Assembly (NCBI RefSeq): GCF_001625195.1
Contig: NC_054389.1
Coordinates: 10,350,520-10,414,519 of the forward strand
Reading direction: 5' to 3'
DNA length: 64,000 nucleotides
Origin: Drechmeria coniospora
Lineage: Eukaryota > Ascomycota > Sordariomycetes > Hypocreales > Ophiocordycipitaceae
The notes below the pieces were generated by a model that searched no databases, had not been told where the DNA came from, and saw nothing but the letters and a program-made list of their open reading frames with translations. Below are positions 44,621 to 54,987 of this stretch, piece by piece. Position 1 is the first letter of the stretch, and the number at the start of each line of letters is the position of its first letter. Position numbers and translations under genes: made by a program.

Positions 44621-45718
44621 ATGGCGCCGATTCCCATTACCATCATCACCGGCTTCCTCGGTTCCGGCAAGACGACCCTCATTCTCAACCTCATCCCCCA
44701 GCTGCGGGCGACCAATGCCGCCTACAAGCTCGCTCTGCTCAAGAACGAGTTCGGTGACGTCGCCGTCGATTCCCAACTCGCCTCGAGCTCCTCCATCGCC
44801 GGCGTCCAGGAGCTTCTCAACGGCTGCATCTGCTGCAACCTCGTCGGCCAGCTCGGTATCGCCCTGCGCGAGCTCGAGGCCACCGTCGAACCTGACCGAA
44901 TCGTCATCGAGACGAGCGGCTCCGCCTTCCCCGCCACCCTCGCTCTCGAGGTCAACCGGATCGCGCGTGAGACGGGTCGATATGTCCTCGACGGCGTCGT
45001 CAGCCTCATCGACGTTGAGAACTGGGCCGGCTACGAGGACACGAGCTACACGGCCCGCATCCAGGCGAGGTACACCGACCTCATCGTATTCAACAAATGG
45101 GAGTTGGCTGGCGAGGACCGGTACGAGGAGTGCCTCGACAGGGTCGGTGACCTCGACGTCGAAGTCGCCACCGTCAAGACCGACAGGGGCTGGGTCGACA
45201 TGGCCGTCGTCTTCGGCGTGGACGGCGGCCTGGCCAAGGACCTGACCGAGGCCGATTTCGAGGCTGGCCACCATGGTGACGGCCATCACCACCAGCAAGA
45301 AGTCGAGGTCTTGTCGCTCCGGCTCGAAGCGCCGGACCCCAGCGTCGCAGTCGCCGTCTCCGCCAAGAAGCTCCTTCTACTGCTCAACTCGGCCCCCAAA
45401 GACGAGGTCTATCGCATCAAAGCCGTCCTCTCTCTGTCATCGCCGCCGAAGAATTCCGACGCCGACGTGCCCCAACCCGAGCCGAGTGCCCGCGGGCGCT
45501 ACATTCTCAACGGTGCCTTTGGCCGCTGGACCTTTACTCCCATGGTCGAGGCCCAGGAAGAAAATGCGTCGAGCAGCAACGTGGCGCTGAGGATGACCAT
45601 CATCCTCGGCCGTGGCGAGAGCAAGAAGTGGAAGAATAAGATCGAGGCCGGCGGCCTCGTGGAATTGGAAGGCGTCGACAAGGGCCGGCTGACAGTGAAT
45701 CGGATTGAACAGAATTGA
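44621..45718 (+). CDS. CobW/COG0523-type metallochaperone GTPase
   Basis: Intronless, 365 residues. COG0523 GTPases carry metals, often zinc, to target enzymes; ZNG1 members supply methionine aminopeptidase. Seen: P-loop GFLGSGKTT at 11-19, the metal-binding CxCC motif (Cys69, Cys71, Cys72 in NGCICCN), the ETSGSAFPA block, and a second metal-type element HHGDGHHH near residue 220 between the GTPase and C-terminal domains. The G4 loop reads NKWE, with Glu in place of the usual Asp of NKxD. The C-terminal CobW_C domain (about 225-360) contains YILNGAFGRWTFTPM and ends in RLTVNRIEQN. It could be a ZNG1 orthologue or a paralogue; I cannot tell by eye. Confidence 0.88.
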   Translation: MAPIPITIITGFLGSGKTTLILNLIPQLRATNAAYKLALLKNEFGDVAVDSQLASSSSIAGVQELLNGCICCNLVGQLGIALRELEATVEPDRIVIETSGSAFPATLALEVNRIARETGRYVLDGVVSLIDVENWAGYEDTSYTARIQARYTDLIVFNKWELAGEDRYEECLDRVGDLDVEVATVKTDRGWVDMAVVFGVDGGLAKDLTEADFEAGHHGDGHHHQQEVEVLSLRLEAPDPSVAVAVSAKKLLLLLNSAPKDEVYRIKAVLSLSSPPKNSDADVPQPEPSARGRYILNGAFGRWTFTPMVEAQEENASSSNVALRMTIILGRGESKKWKNKIEAGGLVELEGVDKGRLTVNRIEQN

Positions 45719-45966
45719 TGGATAGAGAAGATACATGGACGGTACGTAGACGGTATATAGAACGCCGTAGACGATTTATGACGGCGACGCATGCATGGAT
45801 GAGGACGAGGGCATATCCTGGAAGGTCGAACAGGGAGAATTCGGCTTCTGGTGGGTTCATGATGGGGACATGTAGATACAAGCATGAGAGAAAGTCCTCG
45901 ATATGAGCATATGGAGCGAGACCAAGATTTCATAATTCCTGAGAGGCTATCCTGCTGGCGGGTATC

Positions 45967-47103
45967 TTATATCCAGCCTACCGCTCCATGACACACACGC
46001 TGCTGACACTTCTTCGCCTCACGATTCGACAGCTTCTCGCATCGAATGTCTACCACCTTCGCTCTTTTCATTCTCCCCAGTGTGGAACATCCGATGTCGA
46101 CAGAACACCGAGATGAGTATTCGCGTACAGGGAGCAGCGCGCGATCTCGGATCCGTATGGGGATGATGCTAGACCGACGATGCATGATTCGCAGGCCTTT
46201 GTCGCTCAGCAGCGGCGTGTGGTACGGAACTTGCTGTGCATTGAAGGACGGTTCCATTGGATCCCGTCGCACAGGAACCGGCGATGTCGCCGAATCCTGC
46301 CACGCAGAAATGGGTGATGGGACGCCGAAAGATGCGTCAGATCTGCTCATGTCACTCGGGAAAGTCGTACATGTGTTCTGATGCAGAGACGATCTTCTCT
46401 GCGAAACGGACAACAACGAACGTGGTGAGGGTGCCAATCTTCCCGGGCTATGCGGCTCATCTGGATAATTCGACGGCAACGACTCGTCCGAGATGCAGCT
46501 TGTCCACGTCGAACGTGCATGCGCAACTCCATCTTGATACAGAGAGGTTTGTGGGACATGAAACTCATCCGTGAAAGTCGGTGATGCTGGCAACGAAGCG
46601 CCTGTGGCGTCGAGACTGCAGCTGCCGCAGAATCTAGCCGCTGGAACGCCTGTGCTTCCCCCATGTAATGCTGGCAACGAAATGCCAGTGATGTCGAGGC
46701 CGCAGTTGTGGCAGAATCCATCCACTCCGATGGCTGTGCTGCTTCTCTCGTACGGCCCTTTTGGCGAGTCTGATGTTCTCGCCGGTTCCAGAACGGGGTC
46801 ATCGCTCTGTATCTGATCCGTCACACTTCGCGAGCGCAACTTGGTCTGTCGATGATATTGATCGTAGCCGGCGATAGACTCATTGTGATTCGGGATGGTA
46901 CTAGGCACCGTCCAGCAATGCATGTAGAATCTTTCTCGTCGCTCGTCATTCAGCAGAAGTGGTGGAGGCCTAGTTGATGGCTGTCCAAGTGCCTTCGCGC
47001 CATGCTCTTCCGCCGTAGTGCTGGTCCCTTCCTCTGGCTTTCTCGACACCGTGATGAGGAGCTTGTACTGCTGTTCGACGAGTCCTGACTTTGCCGCAGC
47101 CAT
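45967..47103 (-). CDS. Unrecognised protein with two C-x2-C motifs
   Basis: A single open frame of 378 residues from ATG 47103. It extends upstream in frame to another ATG at 47304, but residues after 47103 (AAAKSGLVEQQYKLLITVSRK) look like a natural N-terminus. No named family recognised. Two related segments about 28 residues apart, FCHNCGLDITGISLPA and FCGSCSLDATGASLPA, each carry a Cys-x2-Cys pair and could together bind one metal ion. The remainder is Ser/Pro/Arg-rich, likely disordered, with many possible phosphosites, and a basic Cys-containing end. The 3' end faces the CobW-type gene 248 bases away. Length of the frame against GC-rich background gives moderate support for a real gene; splicing is not excluded. 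Confidence 0.5.
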   Translation of the reverse strand: MAAAKSGLVEQQYKLLITVSRKPEEGTSTTAEEHGAKALGQPSTRPPPLLLNDERRERFYMHCWTVPSTIPNHNESIAGYDQYHRQTKLRSRSVTDQIQSDDPVLEPARTSDSPKGPYERSSTAIGVDGFCHNCGLDITGISLPALHGGSTGVPAARFCGSCSLDATGASLPASPTFTDEFHVPQTSLYQDGVAHARSTWTSCISDESLPSNYPDEPHSPGRLAPSPRSLLSVSQRRSSLHQNTCTTFPSDMSRSDASFGVPSPISAWQDSATSPVPVRRDPMEPSFNAQQVPYHTPLLSDKGLRIMHRRSSIIPIRIRDRALLPVREYSSRCSVDIGCSTLGRMKRAKVVDIRCEKLSNREAKKCQQRVCHGAVGWI

Positions 47104-47641
47104 CTTGAGTCTCCTTGGGCCTACAGGTGGGTAGCCAAGTCTTTCTGCGTGCTGCGTCATAACAACTTGGGACATGTTGCAGCTTTGGTGAACCTTTTTC
47201 CCAAATCGCGCCCCTTTTGTCTGTAGCTGCAAGGTTGTGTCAGCGTGGAGGTGATATACCGTGTTGATCAGTTGCAACCGTAGACGGACGACAAGGTGTT
47301 GCATGCATCGTGCGCATATCACTGCGCGACTGGAAGGCTATATATGAAGTCTGGTGAGCGAACCGTGAACTTGGAAGCAACTATGTAGAAAATGGACGAT
47401 ACGTCGTCCAATTGACGAGATAGCAGAACACAAAAGAGGTGTAAACGTGGCCATGGTATTCCTGTTCACAGACTGTACAGCTCGCCTGCGCTATTCATCA
47501 TCAGGAAGACAAAGAAGCCCACAGCACTATGGATGCAAGCCATCTACTTCTTTCTATCGACACATGCAATAAAGGTGATCATCTACCCACATGCCCTAGC
47601 ACAAAAACGCACATCGTCTTCACGGCGCTGTTTACATCGTC
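47104..47641. other. Intergenic, tandem minus genes (538 b)
   Basis: Between the start of the Cys-pair gene and the VHC1 stop. 47104-47304 may be coding if the upstream ATG is used. No palindrome cluster. Confidence 0.5.
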
Positions 47642-50600
47642 TCACAGACTCACAGTCACCGTCATGTTGTTGCTCAAAACCATCAAAGTCGGCGGTAGCT
47701 CGTTGCATAACACTTCGACATCCGACAAGTACTGAATCGTTGCCAGCTCCTCCAGGCTCGTGCCGTCGGAGGGAATCGGCAACGTCGTCATCAACACGGC
47801 CGTGTCTTTCGAGTGCTGGCGCATGAGATCGTTGAGGATGAGGTGCTGCGCCCGGCTCGGCAGGTCGTTGAACGAGAGCGCGACACCCTGCGTTGAGCTT
47901 TCGTCAGTGCCGGCTCCGACCCCAACGTCGTTCTTGCGAGACTCTACCAGTGCTTGCATGCTCAAGCTCACGTCTCCTTGGCCAATCGTGGACGAGCACT
48001 CCCGGGAGTGGTGCCGGGAATGCGAGGCCGAGGTCGAACCCGTCATTGGTTGCTCTACAAACTGGATCGTGCGAGGGCCTTCGTTCTCGCCCCCGACCTT
48101 TGTTTCGGGCACGGGTCGACTTGAAAAGCGGCCCAGGGAGGACTGTCTCGAATGCGTCGGCCTCTCCGTCCTCGGCGTAGGCGGCATCGACGGCGCGAAG
48201 CTGATGTTGGACCCTTCCGCCTCGCTTGTTATTGTCGCCTCTGGCACGAGCCGGCTGGAGAAGCGCGCGACAGAGGATTGCCGAGAAAATGACGGCCGGA
48301 TTGGCGTCCTAACCCCATCTTTGGGAGTTCTGCTTCCCGCCGCCCAGCCTGGGCTCACAGACCTTGACCTAGTTGGTGCAGCGCAAGGGAGGGGAGTGAC
48401 GTCAAGTGAACCGAGGGCCGGAAAGGCTTCCAACATTGGGCTCGCATCCTTGTTGCCTTCTTCTTGGGGGCTGGTACCAGTCTCCAAAACTTGAGGGAGG
48501 CGCTGGTCTTTCGGCCGCTCTGCCAGAGTTTGCGTCGTCGACATGGTTCCAAACGATGGCGGGGGGACGATCGGGCGGATGCTGTTCGGCCTACGCCCTC
48601 GTCGAGCTCGTCTCGATGGCTCTCTATTCGATCGACGATCTCCCAACAAAGGCCACCTTGCTGCATCTTCCGCATCAACGTCTCCCTGATTCACGAAGCT
48701 TTCGTGTCTTGCATCGTACTCGCTTTCCGTATCCGTCGTGTCTGCCTCGGAGTGCCACTCCTCCTCAGAACTTTCATCCTGAAGCACACCCTCGCTAAGG
48801 TGATGGGTGTGAATGCCCATGTTCACTCCCATCTTGGCGAGGCTTCCCATCGCAGGCTTCTTGAGCATATCTGCCACTTCGGCCATGCTGGAACGGCGAC
48901 GACGGACGGTGCCCTCTTCGTGCGGATTGTAGACGCCTGGTCTTCCGATGGTAGAGTCGAGGAAGTGCGCCATCTGGCCCATGTCACGGCTCGACGACAA
49001 ACTGTTGACTTGTTCGCGGAAGGCCTGCAATTCCTCCCACCACTTTTCACCCTTGAGCGCATCGTTGACGATGATTTCCGTATCGATGTCATCTGTGAAA
49101 CCATTGATGATGAACTCGTACGTGTTGAGGTGGCCCGAGGCAAGCCAAAACACCAAGACTTTAGCCTCGATCCGTAGCTTCTCGAGCAGCGCTCTCACGC
49201 GCGCACTCTCGTCCTCTACTTCGTTTTCGTACTCGACGAACAGCATGACTCGCAGAGAGTACGCCTGCTTCCATGTATGCACGCTCTCTAATATGTGACC
49301 TAGTTGCAGAATAAGGGTATCTGCACGAACTGCGGTTAGCTGACGTTGCCTTGACGCAGAACCACTTGTTCACGCACATGTATCAAAGTTTGTGGTTAAA
49401 ATATTTTTGCCGTCAGACAAGACCTCTGCTGACATCTGGATGGGCCACAGGTCAACGAATCTCTTGGAGTTGCCGCCATCTCGTCGCGGTCTTTCCAGCT
49501 TTTCGAAACCGTGGGCGACGGCGACGTTGAGGCGGTACTTGAGTGCGAGATCCTCGAGCATAACCATGTAGTCTGTCGGAGACATCATACCCTCGGTTCT
49601 GATCACGTCCGTCGGCAACACTCCTTCAAGCAGCCGGGCTGACGTGTCGCGGCGGCGCTTCGTTGCGGGTGCCCTCACATCAGCCTCGGGCGGCCGTCGC
49701 ATTTTCACCGCCGGTGACGCAGGCACTTCTGGTATAGTCACCCTGGGGTTGGATTTACGAAGCTCATTCATGTTGTAAAAGCCCATAACGGCAATGTTCG
49801 GCCTCATGCCGCCCAGGCCAGCGGACAAGATCAGGTTCCTGATGCCCCATGTGATGGATGGAGACATTGTAAGCTGAACGAATGCCTTGATCCTGGAGAA
49901 CTCGGAGATGTAATTCGTCCAGGCCTGTTGCTGAAGTCGAGCTTCGTGGACGCCGCTATCGAAGTCGTCGGTTACGATGACGTGGCCGAGAATATACAAG
50001 GACCCCTTTTTCATTGAATTACAGAACTGTATCAGGTTCACTTGTCGACGCGGATCGTTGATTAGGAGAATGATGTGTGGTCGCCAAAACTTGATGTGCT
50101 CCGGCTTCAATCGAAGAAGATATTTTCTGACTTGATGATACAGGAGGTTTTGAGACACGTCTCCCCATCGTTTCGGAGGGCAGAGATAATGAATCAGGAG
50201 GAATAAGAATATGAGACCGCAAATGGCGACGGAGGCGTAGGTCTCATCGATGAAGAACATGGCTGCTGCCGAGAGCAGGCTGCCGAGAAAGGCCGTCTGC
50301 CAGCTGAAGTACTTGAAACCCGGTCTAAAGTTGGGGGCCGACCCAATCTTGAGGAGAAAACAGGCGAGGTTCATGACGAAGAAGGTCATCTGCGCATGCT
50401 TGTTAGCGCAGCGTCATCGAATCACACAGCAGGACGAAATGGATACCTACCTGGTATCCCATGGAAATGAACGTCGCAATATGGTTCAAATCGGCCAAGA
50501 GGGAAATCTGAGAAATGACATATGTCAACATGATGGCCAGGACTGGCTCATCATACTTCTTTGTTCCTTTGCTAAATACCGACAGTCCTGGCAAAAGTTG

Positions 50601-51724
50601 GTCCTTGGCCAAAGCTTGAAAGAGCTTCGCGGAGCCGATGATTCCCATCAAGGCGGAGAACAAGGTGACGGCACACTCTCCGGCGAGTATAACAGGGGCG
50701 GACAGGTTTATCAGGGGTATGATGTTGGCATTGGCGAGAAACGACTCGTGGGTGGTGGTAGCAGCCAGGGACAGAACGACGACAAAGTAGACGATGAAGG
50801 TTGTCACCATGGCCCAGAGGGTACCTGTAGGGATAGCCTTGCTGGGATTCTTCAGATCTCCGGACATGGAGGCGCCGGCGAAGATTCCCGCCGTGGCTCT
50901 GGTTGGATTCTATCCGTCAGTGCCTAGTCAACGACGGACACAAGGGGTGAGCATACGGAAAGAGAATGCCAAATAGATCGCGAAAGGTGGCCAATCCATT
51001 GTAGCCGGTGTTGTCCGTTCGGGGCAAAAAGTTCCTCGCAAGAGTGTTGAGGCTGAGGCCCGTGAATTCTATTCCCGTCCTTTCATCCCGGAACGGTTGC
51101 TTGAACATGGCTGAAAGCGGGATGCTGACGACGGCCAGCGTCAAGATGGCGAGCAAAGCGTTGGATGCTCTCGAAAAGGTAGCAGAGCCAAGCAGGCAGA
51201 GTCCGGTGCAGAGAGTGAGGGCAATTGTCTGCAAGCCATAACCGGCCCAGTAGCCACGGGGAAAGCTTGGTCCAAGGTAGAGTCGTATGCAGTCGACGAG
51301 ACCGACTATGTTCAAAGCAGTATTGAGAGACTGCGCGAGGAAGAACAGGATGCCGATGGAGCCTCCGAACTCAGGGCCGAGAGACCTCGAGATGAGGTAA
51401 TATGCACCGCCACCCTTGACCTCGCCGTTGGAGGCAATGGCGGAGAGCGAGAGGGTGGTCAGCAAATCGACACAATACGCCGTCACTAGCAGACCTAGGG
51501 ATCGAGCTTAGTCTGCGGATGATGACGCAAGGGACCTCTGGGAGGAGCGTACCCATGATTCCGACGAAGCCGACCTGGCCGAGAACGAGGCCGAACCGCA
51601 AGAACATGAGGATGCTCGTAATATTGAGGAAGACGGGGATGTAGACACCAGACATCAACCCGAGCTTGGCGCTCTTTCGGTGCTCGGCGGCGCCATTGCC
51701 GTCGGGCGAAGGCGAAGTCGGCAT
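47642..51724 (-). CDS. VHC1: Vacuolar cation-chloride cotransporter VHC1
   Basis: Model: complement(join(47642..49320, 49378..50389, 50451..50898, 50957..51494, 51553..51724)), 1282 residues. SLC12-type symporter moving K+ and Cl- across the vacuolar membrane. The N-terminus is short, then LGLMSGVYIPVFLNITSILMF begins the membrane core; conserved pieces include SNGEVKGGGAYYLISRSLGPE, ATAGIFAGASMSGDLKNP and IGSAPNFRPGFKYFSW (12 segments expected, to about residue 470). The long cytosolic C-terminus starts with YHQVRKYLLRL...FWRPHIILL and includes NFDTYTLILQLGHILESVHTWKQAY. It carries a disordered insert with a duplicated SRQSS-x2-RFSSR-x-VPE element and ends in CNELPPTLMVLSNNMTVTVSL, a typical end. 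Four introns of 57-61 nt. The third exon needs the AACCAG acceptor to keep the conserved ATAGIF block. Confidence 0.93.
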
Positions 51725-54700
51725 CGTAGGATCGCGAGCGGTGTTCCAGCAACGCCGTCGAATCGTTCCGGGCTACTTCGACAGCCTTCCGGCCAACCAG
51801 TTAGTCGAGAATCGGATTGGACGGGGCGAACGGTACCTCGACGTCAATGTAGCAGGCTGCCAAGGGAAGCATCAATGAAGCAATCGTACATCGGTTCATA
51901 CATCGGAGGCACGCTGACGTCGCGGCGGATGCCTTCGACCAAACGCGGATGACGCATGTTGATGCCGTGGAGACGTTGCATTCCTCTCTCGGCTGTCTCC
52001 AAATGGGCAACCAGTTTGGTTTGGCTGAGCTTCCTGGGCGATGAAGGTCCTAGTGAACTAAGCCGTAGTGGGATGGATGATCGATCAGAAGTGGAGAGAG
52101 GGGGAGGAGAGGTGGTCCAAGCATGGGGGCGATGTACTGTAGGTGTACATGTCTGGTACGGAGTATGAAATAATTACGTAGTCGGTGTAAGTACTCCGTG
52201 CTATAAGTACACTTCCTAGTACCTAACATGAGCATGTACTTGCATTGCAAGAATGGCTCTAATTACGGAGTATTACGACGAAACAAGTATGCCACTTGTA
52301 CGGAGTACGGAGTACGTACTAAGTATTTGGGGCTGTCCTTTCGGACAGGTTTTCTCCGTACTCCGGCTCCGGAGGCGTAGAGACAACTCTCATTGAGCCT
52401 GGTGGTGAAACTCGTTAGCACGGAACTAATGCGGCATGCAGGCAAAATGTCTCCACGTGAGAGCGAATATTTTGTGCTGCTCGTATAATTACTTGCACTG
52501 TACTCCGTACTGCTGGTGCTTAAGTACGCTGCAAGTACTAGGTAGTAATGCTTGTACGGAGTGCTACAAGTACTAATTTCTTGTAGGTATTACCATTAGT
52601 CCTCCATACTCCGTACTGTTGGTACAAACACCTGCTCACCAAGGTACTAAGGAACTTGTAATGTATTATGAGTTTGCTCCGTGCTTGTACGAACCTGGTG
52701 GGATCTGATCCACAGCGGCCCGCGCGCCCAAACGAACTCGAGCGTCGGCGGTGAGGGCGGTGCGGCCGTGCGGAAACAGCTAATACTTGTACAGTAGAGC
52801 GGAGCATCCACTGGGGCTCCATCTACTTACTGTACATGTACAGTAATACGCCATAGACTCCAGCGGTCAGAACTCAGCGGTCAGCACTGTTCAGTGGTCA
52901 GCCGTGAAGTGGGTACGACATCGTCACCAGCCGATTCGCTGTTTCGTTAGCATTGATGTTCGCAAAATGACGGAGTCCTATCACAGGTCCTACCTTTGTG
53001 CGATTCCCCCAAAACACCAGGTACACGTACATCACACTGGATGCTTTTCAATCCGACACCAAGTTCGACATCATCATGGCCAGCCGTGGTACGTGATGCG
53101 GGTAGCGGGGTGGCGTCACTGGTCTTTGCGCCTGCCCACAGCCGATGACGCGATGGATGGTAGCAGGTGTTCCCATGACTGACGTCCTGCGTTGGCTGTC
53201 TGGCTGGCTTGATTTGGTGCTTCATCGATGGACAAGCTCGCGGCTGGTGCGGTGTCGCGGTCGAATTACCGATAGGGGAATCGTAAAGTATGGGTGAGCA
53301 TTTCTTGAAGTATTGTACAAAGCCTGTTGTCCGCATAATTGCGTGAAATGAATACGATGCGTGCTTTTCTCTGCGGAACTGCTGAGGCATCCGACTCGGT
53401 CAGCCACGGGTGGAAGTGTCCAGACCCCCGACCCCCGGCCTGGATAGTTAGGTCCTGGGCCTGCCTGCAGACATCAAGCTGGACATGGGCATGGGCATTT
53501 CGGACATTCCCGTGTCGCCTCCCCGAGAATGTCAGTTCCATTTCCGATTCTCATCGCTTCCTGAATGCTGCCTGGGCATGCAAGGACCGATCAAGGTCCA
53601 AGGCCAAAAGTGTCTGCCCTGTTACTCGTGTACTACATTGGCGGCCGAGCATTGCACCTGCAAGCTCGGTTGCGTACATACATCTACGTCCAACGATCAG
53701 ATCAGGTGATCGATGCGATGCATAAACCACACAATCACCTTGTCCGAAATGGCCACCACATGCCGGTTGGGGACGGAAAGGACCAGTGGGCTGACAATAG
53801 ATAAGACATTGTGACCTTGCCCGTCCTTCTCCCCTTGTATGCATGTACCTGTGGTATGTACAGAGTACAAGTACGTGGTACTCATATTCGTGCGCCTACA
53901 CCTATACCTTGCTGCATACATCAAACGACTATCGGGGCTCAGTCTTTCCATGTGTTTGCCTGCTGCCTGCCCAATAGCAACACCTGTTCTCCCTCTAGGC
54001 AGCTCACCTCTCCCTCGGCGTTGGGTATACCAGTAGCACTTGTCACTTCCGAGCATCTTCTTGTACTTTATCGTCCTTTGCCTCAGAGAGGTCCGAACAG
54101 CGTCTCACCATTTTCCGACTGAGACATGACCCGAACCGCCCAAGCAGACTTCGACTAGGTCTGATGTTGGTTCATCGCTCGTGATGGGGCCGTCTTTGTC
54201 GAACAATCAGGACGATACGAGCTCGAGGTTCATCGGAAGGCTTTGTTGGCTCCATGACTGCCTCAACGGGGGGTATCGACGAACAGCGACCTGTTCGTTT
54301 GTTGTTGTTTTTTAGAAATAAAAATATCGGAATGTGCGTTCCCGTACTTTCTTTACTCTGTCGAGTACGGCGCGTCTCGTACCTACCAACAAGTGTACTG
54401 TACATGTAATAGTTCGAAATCTATGTACTGTACTCTGTAGGCCGTGCCAGTAATCAGTTGATAGTCCTCAAAGTAGGTACTGCCCTCCTAGTTACTATCT
54501 AGCTTCCGAATTCGGGTCTGAGCCAGCCTGTGGGTGGGGTTCTCGGCCGCAGTGGATAAGGGGATTGATTGTCCACTGATGCAGTCACCCGACCCGCTGA
54601 AAAGCCACGGAGCCCCTGGAAGCCCCCCCCCCTCAGCGACTGGACAGAGCCAACACCAGTGGCCAGAACTAATAAACCTCTGGCGGCCTCTACCACAAAC

Positions 54701-54987
54701 GACACAAAAACAAATCCGTCAAGGGTCAAATCCCAATCGACATTGCCACCAAACCCTCCCCTCGGTCCCGAACGCTTCCCTACATCGGTTGCCACCATCC
54801 AGAGATCGATTTTCGTTGCAAAGCGGCACCCTTGCACCTCGAGCCCGCCTCTACAGCCGACCACTGCAAGTAGGGGCATCGAATCCTGTCGTGCCGACGT
54901 CGACCCCGAGCCCCAATCTACCGCCGATCGCCACATCTGCACAACGACATGCGATAGAATCCCCTTCCACCCCTTCTAGCCTTCATA
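51725..54987. other. Largest intergenic region, divergent promoters (3.3 kb)
   Basis: Between VHC1 and the AVT-type gene. GTAC palindromes occur at about 52130-52330, 52485-52860, 53840-53885 and 54370-54480. The rest has short frames on both strands without recognisable features. 54540-54987 is CT/CCA-rich and probably the leader of the AVT-type gene. Confidence 0.65.

Noticed and set aside
51725..54987. Transposon or MITE explanation for the palindrome blocks
   Set aside because: I saw no pair of longer terminal inverted repeats, target-site duplications or transposase remnants that would define an element.
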